46,752 nt of DNA, taken from NCBI GenBank assembly GCA_002591745.1, contig PDLQ01000036.1:1-46752 (forward strand), written 5' to 3'. Shown piece by piece: positions 1 to 7,194 of this stretch. This DNA is from Lewinellaceae bacterium SD302. GTDB lineage: Bacteria; Bacteroidota; Bacteroidia; Chitinophagales; Saprospiraceae. The stretch's first letter is position 1; each line of letters starts with the position of its first letter. The notes below the pieces were generated by a model. It saw nothing but the letters and a program-made list of their open reading frames with translations. It was not told the DNA's origin and did no database searches. The position numbers were made by a program, and so were the translations under genes.

Positions 1-176
1 AGCTATCAACGCAATCAGAAACAAAATTTGCAGAGCGCTTTATGCTTGCATCAAAAATGATGTTATGTATGAAAAAAAACGGCAAGTATCTTTGGTGATG
101 ACATAGCAATCCAAAAGTCGCGCAGCAACGTCCAAGAGCGCAGCGTCCAAAAGAGAGGCGAAGCCGATCGTCCAAC
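1..176. other. left-edge intergenic stretch
   Basis: Short AT-rich leader region between the window edge and the end of the first minus-strand gene. I see no convincing ORF, RNA or terminator in it. Confidence 0.4.
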
Positions 177-926
177 TTACATTTCCCGGATCCAGATGTT
201 TTTGAATGCCGTCAGGTTGCCGTGATCCTGTAATTGGATGCCGTCCGGGCCGTGGGCGATATTCTTCGGCCAGCCGATGTATTCGGTGGTTCCCTTGATC
301 TCGGTGTGGTGCTGAACAATCACGCCATTGTGTAATACAGTTACGTAGGCGGAGCGCGTTTTCAAACCATCTTTATTGAAAACCGGGGCCGTGTAGATGA
401 TGTCGTAGGTCTGCCAGGTACCGGGCTGGCGGCTGGCGTTCACCAGCGGTGGCGTCTGCTTGTATAGTGAGCCGGCCTGACCGTTTGAGTAAGTTTTGTT
501 TTCGTAATTGTCAAGCACCTGTACCTCGTAACGGCGTTGCAGGAAAACTCCGCTATTACCGCGTCCCTGGCCCTCACCATCTACTACGGCGGGGGTTCTG
601 AATTCGATGTGCAACTGGAAATCACTGAATTTGCGGCGGGTCATAATATCGCCGCTACCGGGTTTTACCACCAGGGCGTCACCTTCAATGGTCCATTCAA
701 TTGCATCACCGTTCAGCTTGCTCCAGGCGTCGGTGTTTTTTCCGTCGAATAGCACGATGGCGTCGGAGGGCGGCGTATTCATCGTCTTGCCACTTGTTAC
801 AATACGGGGTTGTGGCTCCCATACCTCAGTGGCTTCGGGTGGCAATTTGATGTCTTTTTGCTGGGCATTCAGGCCATAGGCCAAGACAAATAGTAGGGCG
901 GGGAAAATAATTTTCTGGATTAGCAA
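177..926 (-). CDS. secreted 3-keto-disaccharide hydrolase-like protein (DUF1080)
   Basis: 249 aa with an N-terminal signal peptide (hydrophobic core IIFPALLFVLAYGLNA, cleavage near residue 21) followed by one concanavalin-like DUF1080 fold. Family hallmarks visible are the LFDGKNTDAW opening, the RGNSGVFLQ strand, YEVQVLDNYEN, and the closing GPDGIQLQDHGN...FKNIWIRE. Family members act in the periplasm or at the surface on 3-keto-glycosides; no dedicated partner (glucoside 3-dehydrogenase) is next to it, so the substrate is unknown. The longest frame begins with TTG, and no in-frame ATG lies before the signal peptide, so the start is uncertain. The start overlaps a copy of the repeated word CACTGCTACTTTG (minus strand, 924-936). 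Single-gene unit by spacing. Confidence 0.85.
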   Translation of the reverse strand: MLIQKIIFPALLFVLAYGLNAQQKDIKLPPEATEVWEPQPRIVTSGKTMNTPPSDAIVLFDGKNTDAWSKLNGDAIEWTIEGDALVVKPGSGDIMTRRKFSDFQLHIEFRTPAVVDGEGQGRGNSGVFLQRRYEVQVLDNYENKTYSNGQAGSLYKQTPPLVNASRQPGTWQTYDIIYTAPVFNKDGLKTRSAYVTVLHNGVIVQHHTEIKGTTEYIGWPKNIAHGPDGIQLQDHGNLTAFKNIWIREM

Positions 927-1011
927 AGTAGCAGTGTTTTATTAAACCTCGACCATCCGGCTATCGGACGATCGGAGGGGAGTGATCTGAAGTCCGGAAA
1001 GATAAGGAACA

Positions 1012-1671
1012 CTACTTAAATCCAGTCACCAATATCCACAGGGGTAATAGTAGCTGTGCCAGGCCCATCGGCAGTAGTAAAAACTCGCCGCCATAAACCT
1101 GGAAATCGAAAAAATAAGACAGCATACTGATCAGCATCAACAAACTAGCAATGATGCCCGCTCCAGCCAGGAGTCTGGGCACTAGGTTTCCCTTATATAA
1201 AAGATAATACAGCAGCAGAACGGGGAAACAGGAAAACAGCAAATATGAGTAATGCATCCACTCGTGCCGGGCGTAGGCAATTTCACCTGATTGTACCAAT
1301 TGGCCTTGATTTCCGTCGGCCCCCACGTAATTGATCCCGATACTCATCAATTCGTAGGCTGCGTGATTTTCTAATCCGATCACAACCAAATTCACTATGC
1401 ACAGGATCAGATATAGCCAAGTCAATCTTTCCTCGACCTTACGGAAGATCGGCAGCAACAAGACCGCAACCAGGATGTCGGCCAGACCATTACCAAAGGC
1501 TAGCAGGATGGAGGTGGTGATTTCTCTGGCGTGGCTCGCCGATGCAATCAGGTAATCATCGGCGAAAACGTAAGGCCCACGCAGGAATTGATAGATCGCT
1601 ACGCCGGAGATGAAGATCATTAGCAGTAGCATTGCGGCTAAGCGAGGGGCTCGGGAGATTACAGGGAGCAC
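1012..1671 (-). CDS. DUF4386-like integral membrane protein
   Basis: 219 aa, almost wholly hydrophobic, with about six predicted transmembrane segments (residues about 10-30, 50-75, 83-100, 140-158, 165-185, 195-217). The pattern of segments plus the loop motifs ADDYL and ENHAAYELMSIG resemble the DUF4386 family of Bacteroidota and Firmicutes membrane proteins, which has no assigned function. The longest frame starts with GTG. No clear operon partner: an 85-bp gap follows it to the hydrolase-like gene and a 300-bp gap lies upstream. Family assignment is from memory of the family pattern and is moderate; membrane location is well supported. Confidence 0.65.
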   Translation of the reverse strand: MLPVISRAPRLAAMLLLMIFISGVAIYQFLRGPYVFADDYLIASASHAREITTSILLAFGNGLADILVAVLLLPIFRKVEERLTWLYLILCIVNLVVIGLENHAAYELMSIGINYVGADGNQGQLVQSGEIAYARHEWMHYSYLLFSCFPVLLLYYLLYKGNLVPRLLAGAGIIASLLMLISMLSYFFDFQVYGGEFLLLPMGLAQLLLPLWILVTGFK

Positions 1672-1971
1672 GCTGAAAGGGTTGATTGTTCATATAACTG
1701 ATGCGCTGCACCCAGAATACCCCCTATCTCCTATGGGTATAGTATTTTCCGTGGAAGGAAGTTGACGCCCATACAGAATATCGGTGCTACTTTTAGCTTT
1801 TCGGATAGCTCGACCGTTTTTTTTGCAAATTTCCAATAATCGATCCTTCGGTTTTCGGAATTTCCGCAAGCTTTTCAGCAGAGCTGATTCAATACACGTT
1901 TCTCTCGATTTATGGTTGCCTAGACCCTTTTTGCCACAAACGATCACATGAAATTTTAGAGTTTATCAATA
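1672..1971. other. intergenic region without a convincing gene
   Basis: About 300 bp, AT-rich. A minus-strand frame of 85 codons (1690-1947) with an ATG exists, but it has a very basic, low-complexity composition and no recognisable domain; I do not count it as a gene. A near-match to the repeated word (TGCTACTTTT) lies near 1785. Confidence 0.4.
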
Positions 1972-2952
1972 TTATTGAAAGGCCGGTCCTTTCCCGAATA
2001 GCCCGTTCAAAAAACCGGCCATCTCCCGCAAACTACCGAAGTTGTAGGCACTTAATGGTGTATCCTGGCCGGCGTGCTGATCGAAAAATTGGCGAATGTC
2101 ACGCGCATGAGCCATGATACTGGATTTTGAAAAACCTCCATCTGGCCACTCATTGCTGCTTGCCCGGGCAACCGTCTCGCTGGTAACGGTATCGAGACGT
2201 TCGTGCAACGCCAGTTTACGGTAGAGATAAAGCACTTTGGCCTGGCTGGTGGTGAGGTAAGGTAATCGTTGTTTTCGTTTAGCGGGCGTCCGGTCAATGT
2301 ATTCGGTGTAAAAGAGTTGCTGTGCAACGCGCTGAATCTCCTCGCCGACCTCCAGGCGAACTTCTTTCCCGAAAACGGTTAGCGGGCCGGTAACCAGATG
2401 ATTAACATCATAGCGACGGTCGAATTGGTAAATATTGACGTGAGCAGTCAGCCGGCCCTCGGCGTCAAAACCCGCGGGTATGGAAACCTGGTTGTACCAG
2501 ACGTAGCGGGGTTCCTCATTAATCTGTAACGGTATTTTGATCTGATTGGCAGCTTCGACTTGAGCGAGTTCCTCCTCAAACTCTTTAGACACCCTGTAAG
2601 CCGCAGCACCGAACATTAAGTATAATTTCCACCACTGAGGGTGGATAAGATCGAAAAATTCCTCAAAACTTAATTTACTCCGACCTAAATGATGTTTGGT
2701 ATTGAAGGGCCTCTTTATTCGCGGCTCCCCATCCAGATGGACTGTAAATTGAAACGAACTGGGCAGCAGACCCGCAGCAACTTTATCTTCTATTTGCTCA
2801 AGTTTCCGGGCGGATGCTTCCGTAGTTGAACCAAGGTCATTAAAATTTTTCTGTATGAGGCTGGCAGCATATTCATATCGGCGCATATTCTTTGGGTTGG
2901 TCTTAGACAAAATATGGCCAATATGCCAGAGTACGCGAAAAGACTTTTCCAA
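1972..2952 (-). CDS. putative PAS-like/HTH transcriptional regulator
   Basis: Up to 326 aa. The middle part has the look of the PAS-like sensor region of Bacteroidota LuxR-type regulators: SFEEFFDLIHPQWWKLYL followed by IPLQINEEPRYVWYNQVSIP and a DAEGRLTAHVNIYQF strand (about residues 95-180). The C-terminal part (about 228-295) reads like a helix-turn-helix unit: LTTSQAKVLYLYRKLA, then an insert, then FSKSSIMAHARDIRQFF, where LuxR proteins have a similar helix arrangement. It is divergent and I am not certain it binds DNA. The longest frame begins with TTG; ATG at 2886 (MRRYEYAASL) is a plausible alternative. It follows a DUF6624 gene on the same strand, possibly co-transcribed. Confidence 0.5.
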   Translation of the reverse strand: MEKSFRVLWHIGHILSKTNPKNMRRYEYAASLIQKNFNDLGSTTEASARKLEQIEDKVAAGLLPSSFQFTVHLDGEPRIKRPFNTKHHLGRSKLSFEEFFDLIHPQWWKLYLMFGAAAYRVSKEFEEELAQVEAANQIKIPLQINEEPRYVWYNQVSIPAGFDAEGRLTAHVNIYQFDRRYDVNHLVTGPLTVFGKEVRLEVGEEIQRVAQQLFYTEYIDRTPAKRKQRLPYLTTSQAKVLYLYRKLALHERLDTVTSETVARASSNEWPDGGFSKSSIMAHARDIRQFFDQHAGQDTPLSAYNFGSLREMAGFLNGLFGKGPAFQ

Positions 2953-3003
2953 TATTGGAAAGATCGTATTGTCATGCCTAATATCCGCACAGTGGTTCCG
3001 GCA

Positions 3004-3603
3004 CTAGTCTGCTCCCCATCCAACCCTTACCCGCCATTCTTCGTATGACTTCTTACGGGTGTCGCCAACCGGCGCAAATTGCCCCTCAGCCTTCACCCGT
3101 TCCCGCATCGCCCGAGTCTGTTCCGCAAGAGTATTAAGCCCCAGTTTCGCTCTTCTTCGGTCTACCGCCGCTATATCATCACAACTTTGCGGACTCATTT
3201 GTCCGTGCTCGTCCCAATCGAACTGGGTGCCGTAAAGCTGAGGCCTGCCCTCAAATACGGCAATCCGGTCCGTTAGATAGGCCAACTGAATTGGATCGCC
3301 GTTGTCTAGCTTTATTTCATCTTGCAGGGCATCCCGACACCGCCGCATAAAATCAGGTCGGCTAATCGCGTGCTGAATCACCAGCCAGGCCGCCTTGCTG
3401 GCCGATATTCCTACTTTGTCAGCAGTAGGGTAGCCGATATCATCCATTATGGACGACAGCTTGTCGGCATTTTTTAAATGTAACTGCTCCATAGCGTGAT
3501 CGTAGCCATCGCCCAGTCTTCCCTGCTCAATTAACTGGTTACGGAGAGCTAGGTCAGCAGCTTGCAGTTGGATCAGGATTTCAGCGTAGTCAGTTTCTGG
3601 CAT
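3004..3603 (-). CDS. DUF6624-like protein
   Basis: 199 aa, no signal peptide, mostly helical and charged. The features are an N-terminal helix with NADKLSSIMDDIGYPTADKVG, then AAWLVIQHAISRPDFMRRC, then QLAYLTDRIAVFEGRPQLYGTQF. This order (residue transfer through D-x-N, Gly-Trp/Tyr-Pro, QHA and a G-x-x-Q-x-YGTQ motif) is that of the DUF6624 family. The family has no established function; members are often stress- or toxin-associated by context, but nothing here shows that. ATG start. It is 51 bp upstream of the putative regulator and 98 bp from the end of the MORN-caspase gene, all on the minus strand, so a loose operon is possible. Confidence 0.7.
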   Translation of the reverse strand: MPETDYAEILIQLQAADLALRNQLIEQGRLGDGYDHAMEQLHLKNADKLSSIMDDIGYPTADKVGISASKAAWLVIQHAISRPDFMRRCRDALQDEIKLDNGDPIQLAYLTDRIAVFEGRPQLYGTQFDWDEHGQMSPQSCDDIAAVDRRRAKLGLNTLAEQTRAMRERVKAEGQFAPVGDTRKKSYEEWRVRVGWGAD

Positions 3604-3701
3604 AACCGGTTCATGAAAATGATGTAGCTAAAAGCATATCCGGAAATATCCGTTTATCCGATACTCCCTCAAATTGAAATATTCAAAACCACCAAATCAA
3701 C

Positions 3702-5369
3702 TCAATCCCGCACCAAACTCACCGGCATCGTCGGGTCGTAATCTCCACTCAGGGTGGGGGTTTGCTGGTTTCCGGTATAGGTACGGGTTTCGCGGTGAAC
3801 GTAACGAAATAGTTCTTCGATGCTTACCATGTCGTCCTGATTTTGGTCGGCTTCTCCCTCCAGACCCTGAATCAGGAAATGACTGAATACGCCGGAACGC
3901 AATCCACCGTCTTCGAGGCTGTATTCAATGCCCTTGCTACTCAAGAGCAAGGCCGTGCCGGCGTGGGCTTCGTTCAGGGCATTGTAATAGCGGGCCAGTT
4001 TTTTGTCCAGATTTCGGGCGGCCAGTCCTTGTCCGTCACTAATTCCGCTACTGAGGCTGCCGCTGTGGCAGGCATCGGCAATCACCAGCTTATGGCGAGC
4101 GCGGGTGGCCAACAGGGCATCGCGGATCTCGTAGTGTTCCAGTCGGTTCTCAAAGCCATCGTAATCTACGGGCAGGAACGCGCCTTGCAATCCATGGCCG
4201 CTGAAATAGAACAGTACCACGTCATTTTCATCGGCCCGCAGGTAGACGTCGCGCATGGCCATGATGATGTTGCGGTGAGTGGCGTTTTCGTCTACCAGCA
4301 AGCGAATTTGACTGGCGGGCAGTGCACCACCTTCGGGGCTCCGCAAATGGGCGTAAAGGTAAAAGGCGTCGCTCTTGGTATATTTCAGGGAAGGCATGTG
4401 CTGATAACGCTCGGCGCCAACGATCACCGCCCAGACTTTTACCTCTGGGTCGGCATCGACGGCAACCGGGGCAGCCGGCCGGCCTTGGCTGGTATAGAGC
4501 TTGCGGTACAAACGGCCTTCACGCCAGATTCCTCCGGTAATCACGCCGTCTACGTACCGCATTACGCCTAAACCTTCCGGACGGTGATTGCGGTAGTTGC
4601 CGGCGTAACGCTGGCCGTCGGCGTATATGACGGTGCCTTGTCCGTTGGGTTGTCCACCGCGCATGTCACCCTCATAGGTCGTACCGTCCGGGTAGCGGAA
4701 GTAACCTTTTCCGTCGGGGCAGTCGTTGCCTGCGCATTTGACCAGTTCGTCTGGCCGGCCTTGGTAACCTAGGCGGTCCCAGTCGGCCAGGTACTGGTCA
4801 GTAGTCCAGTTACCATCCAGTTCAGTGCCGTCTTCCATGAGTAGTTTTCCGCGGCCGTGACGGCGATTATCGTGCCAGTCGCCCACGTAGCGATCGCCAT
4901 TTTCGTAGTTCATCGTGCCGTGGCCGTGGAGAGCATTGTTCAGTATCTCTCCTTTGTATTCGTCTCCGTTAGCAAAGTAAAAAGTTCCCACACCGGCAGA
5001 TTGGCCATTGATCCATTCCCCCTCTAGCTTATTGCCGTTCCCGAAGGTCAGTTCACCTTTGCCGTGGTATTGTCCTTTGCTCCACATGCCGAAGTAAACC
5101 GTTCCGTCGGCCATTACCAACCGTCCCTTGCCTTGTTGTAGTTGCTTATAGAAGTTACCCATGTAGCGACTTCCGTCCGGGTAATAAAGAATACCCCCGC
5201 CGTGTAATTCGCCTTTTTTGAAATCCCCTACGTAGCGAGCTCCGTCTACAAAGCGATAAGTGCCGTAACCACTTTCACAGTCGCCACTCACGCAACTCCC
5301 TTGGGCGGCCAGAGCGGATGAACAGACAATAATAATTAATACGAAGTATAAACGAAAAGAGATGAACAT
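3702..5369 (-). CDS. MORN-repeat protein fused to a caspase-like (C14) peptidase
   Basis: 555 aa. Signal peptide at 1-22 (ends ALAAQ). Residues about 34-290 hold about ten MORN repeats of 23 residues (pattern G-x-G-x-x-x-Y-x-D-G-x-x-Y-x-G-x-W/F), with an interruption at about 190-215. Residues about 310-545 form a caspase/metacaspase domain: VWAVIVGAERY opening strand, FYFSGHG with the catalytic His at 392, and VIADACHSG with the catalytic Cys at 434. An EF-hand-like acidic loop (DQNQDDMVSIEEL) sits at 508-520. Both catalytic residues are present, so activity is plausible; metacaspases prefer Arg/Lys, but the specificity here is unknown. The signal peptide places it outside the cytoplasm. ATG start. 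A copy of CATTGCTACTTTG lies 70 bp upstream (minus strand, 5439-5451). No partner gene is evident. Confidence 0.9.
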   Translation of the reverse strand: MFISFRLYFVLIIIVCSSALAAQGSCVSGDCESGYGTYRFVDGARYVGDFKKGELHGGGILYYPDGSRYMGNFYKQLQQGKGRLVMADGTVYFGMWSKGQYHGKGELTFGNGNKLEGEWINGQSAGVGTFYFANGDEYKGEILNNALHGHGTMNYENGDRYVGDWHDNRRHGRGKLLMEDGTELDGNWTTDQYLADWDRLGYQGRPDELVKCAGNDCPDGKGYFRYPDGTTYEGDMRGGQPNGQGTVIYADGQRYAGNYRNHRPEGLGVMRYVDGVITGGIWREGRLYRKLYTSQGRPAAPVAVDADPEVKVWAVIVGAERYQHMPSLKYTKSDAFYLYAHLRSPEGGALPASQIRLLVDENATHRNIIMAMRDVYLRADENDVVLFYFSGHGLQGAFLPVDYDGFENRLEHYEIRDALLATRARHKLVIADACHSGSLSSGISDGQGLAARNLDKKLARYYNALNEAHAGTALLLSSKGIEYSLEDGGLRSGVFSHFLIQGLEGEADQNQDDMVSIEELFRYVHRETRTYTGNQQTPTLSGDYDPTMPVSLVRD

Positions 5370-6163
5370 CTTGAGCTACGGTTTTTGGGAATGTGGATGT
5401 AATAGTAGTGTAAATCAAGAGGTCTAATAAGGTGGCTTCAAAGTAGCAATGCCTCAAAGAAAGGATGATAATGAAGCTGTCGGACCAAACGAATATAAGT
5501 AGTCGAGCAGAACTAATGCGACATTTTTATCTACTAGGTTCTGGTTTCAGGCCACGTCAGCTGGGCAGGGCCCCTAAGTGTAAGCTAAGGCAGAAAACAC
5601 CCTGGTGTTTATGAGGCTTGTCAACGAGGCCCGGGGCCAGAAGATGCCAAGAACAATGACGTGATTGTTTTTGTCCGACTACTTACAATATTAAAGTCTT
5701 GCCACCCTCTAAATATTGCCCAAAAGAATCATTACACCCGAACAAATTTTATGGCTAGTTTCGGAACGGTGGTAAATCGCCGGAGAACGGAAAGTATTCC
5801 GGCTGGCGATCTCCGGTTTGCTTATAAAAATGTGCATATATTCTGAGTCGATATTCGACTCAGAATATCGTCGTAAGCAGCGGGAATTTGGAGGGTGCTG
5901 TTTAAGCAGCCTACAATCAGCTATTTGCGCTTTACAATAAATTTACAGACCTTGGGTTATGAATTAATGATGTAGGATGATTAAGAGGAATGTTTTGCCA
6001 TTTGTTAAAAACCTTGCTACTTTGTCAGCCAAAATAATGGAAGCCTGCTGATTGTCAGTTGCGCGCCTCTAAGTTGCAAGTTCAAAAAGTAACCACCGTT
6101 AAATCTACTCCTCGGAGTTGTTAGCCAACATCTAAAATCCCGTTCAAACCTAAAGAAACGATT
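5370..6163. other. long divergent intergenic region
   Basis: About 790 bp between the divergent MORN-caspase and RlpA-like genes. It contains a copy of the repeated 13-mer on each side (5439-5451 minus, 6012-6024 plus), a GC-rich potentially structured segment (5569-5638) and a perfect 13-bp inverted repeat (5838-5868). A plus-strand frame at 5661-5846 has no protein-like features. Confidence 0.5.
5838..5868. repeat. perfect 13-bp inverted repeat
   Basis: Arms ATATTCTGAGTCG (5838-5850) and its exact complement (5856-5868) around a 5-nt loop. There is no T-run on either side, so it is not a typical intrinsic terminator; it could be a protein-binding dyad or an RNA hairpin in the divergent region. 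Confidence 0.6.
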
Positions 6164-6916
6164 ATGAAGAACGCAATTGCCCTTTTCGCCCTCTTGCTTT
6201 GTATGACCGCCGGTCTGCAGGCTCAAAAGCTTTCCGGTAAGGCCAGCTATTATGCTGACCGTTTTCACGGCCGCCCTACCTCTACCGGGGAAACTTACGA
6301 CAAGAACGCCTACACCGCTGCCAGCATGGAATTTCCCGTCGGCACGGTATTGCGGGTCACCAACGTGGCCAATAACCAGGTAACTCAGGTTCGGGTAAAT
6401 GATTGTGGGCCCCACCACCCCGATCGCTTTCTGGACCTGAGCCGGGCCGCCGCAGAGCAAATTGGTTTGCTGCGTGCCGGTGTTGCCGTAGTGAACCTGG
6501 AAGTATTGGCAATGGGTACCGAAGGTCTGGCATGTGACCGCAGTAAGCAAACGCGTGTAGCTACCAAAACTACTCCGGTTACTCCCGGAGTATCTCCTCC
6601 AGTAGCTACCCCTCCTTCTACCTACGGAGCTACCGCCAAAGCGCAGCAGCCGGCCGACCCGAACGCCAGCCTGCCCACCGGTAACGATCCGATCTTTTAT
6701 CTCTACGGAGTACAGATCGCCGCCTACGGCAAAACGAATAATGCTTCCGAGTTTATGCTGAAAACCGGTGACGAACACGGCTTTCTCTTCAAACGGACCG
6801 ATGCCAAACTGACCCGCGTTTTCGTAGGTCCTTTCCTCACCGAGGAAGACGCCAAGGCAAAAGTCGCCGAATTGAAAAGCAAAAAGGTTAACGGCATCGT
6901 GCGCCGCGTACAGTAA
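6164..6916 (+). CDS. RlpA-like double-psi beta-barrel protein with SPOR domain
   Basis: 250 aa. Signal peptide 1-20 (ends GLQAQ). Residues about 23-115 form an RlpA-like double-psi barrel: GKASYYADRFHGRPTSTGETYD, FPVGTVLRVTN, VRVNDCGPHHPDRFLDLS and AAAEQIG. A Pro/Thr-rich linker (about 122-165) leads to a C-terminal SPOR domain (about 175-250, with YGVQIAAYGKTNNA and VFVGPFLTEEDAKAKVAEL) that in this family binds glycan strands lacking stem peptides at division sites. Canonical RlpA has AAHxTLP and NDRGP; here they read AASMEFP and NDCGP, so the conserved His is lost and lytic transglycosylase activity is doubtful. ATG start. A strong terminator follows. Confidence 0.9.
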   Translation: MKNAIALFALLLCMTAGLQAQKLSGKASYYADRFHGRPTSTGETYDKNAYTAASMEFPVGTVLRVTNVANNQVTQVRVNDCGPHHPDRFLDLSRAAAEQIGLLRAGVAVVNLEVLAMGTEGLACDRSKQTRVATKTTPVTPGVSPPVATPPSTYGATAKAQQPADPNASLPTGNDPIFYLYGVQIAAYGKTNNASEFMLKTGDEHGFLFKRTDAKLTRVFVGPFLTEEDAKAKVAELKSKKVNGIVRRVQ

Positions 6917-6937
6917 AAGGTATCCTCTGAAAATGAG

Positions 6938-6970
6938 AAACCCGTTCCGCCGGTAAGCGGAACGGGTTTT
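6938..6970 (+). terminator. intrinsic terminator after the RlpA-like gene
   Basis: Perfect 13-bp stem AAACCCGTTCCGC (6938-6950) paired with 6957-6969 around a 6-nt loop, ending in a short T-run. It lies 21 bp after the stop codon. The A-run at the left arm means it could also act on minus-strand transcripts such as the small ORF that ends at 6992. Confidence 0.85.
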
Positions 6971-6991
6971 CCTGTATTCAGGGGTAGCGTA

Positions 6992-7084
6992 TCATACAGC
7001 TGGTAGCATACTCAGAAGTAAGGCAGGGCCAACGAGTAGCATGATCATGATAATGACCTTGATGATCAGTTTCAGCGTTTTCAT
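6992..7084 (-). CDS. possible 30-aa single-pass small membrane protein
   Basis: ATG-initiated frame of 30 codons: a basic start (MKTLKLIIK), a hydrophobic stretch (VIIMIMLLVGPALLLSML) and a short tail ending PAV. Such composition fits a one-helix membrane protein. It sits in the 278-bp gap between the RlpA-like gene and queA, on the opposite strand, and runs into the 6938-6970 hairpin, which could terminate its transcript. No ribosome-binding site of the AGGAGG type is visible, but these are weak in Bacteroidota. It could be a chance frame. Confidence 0.35.
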   Translation of the reverse strand: MKTLKLIIKVIIMIMLLVGPALLLSMLPAV

Positions 7085-7154
7085 GCCCTAGTGACGAATT
7101 CAGCCCCCCCAATGGATACATGAACTGACCACTTTAGGAGATGTATAACAGTTG

Positions 7155-7162
7155 TAAATTTG
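7155..7162 (+). promoter_or_regulatory. Bacteroidota -7 promoter element for queA
   Basis: TAAATTTG matches the TAnnTTTG consensus of the Bacteroidota primary sigma factor and lies about 33-40 bp before the queA start. No clear -33 TTG at the ideal distance was seen. Confidence 0.45.
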
Positions 7163-7194
7163 CCAGGTCATTTTTTTAAGAATTCGTTCAAACT

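Noticed and set aside
1690..1947. 85-codon minus-strand frame with ATG
   Set aside because: Basic, low-complexity composition, no domain, no support from context; kept only as a gap remark.
5661..5846. Plus-strand 61-codon frame in the intergenic region
   Set aside because: No protein-like features and it overlaps the approach to the perfect inverted repeat.
6017..6778. Long minus-strand frame opposite the RlpA-like gene
   Set aside because: Antisense shadow of a gene with signal peptide, barrel and SPOR motifs.
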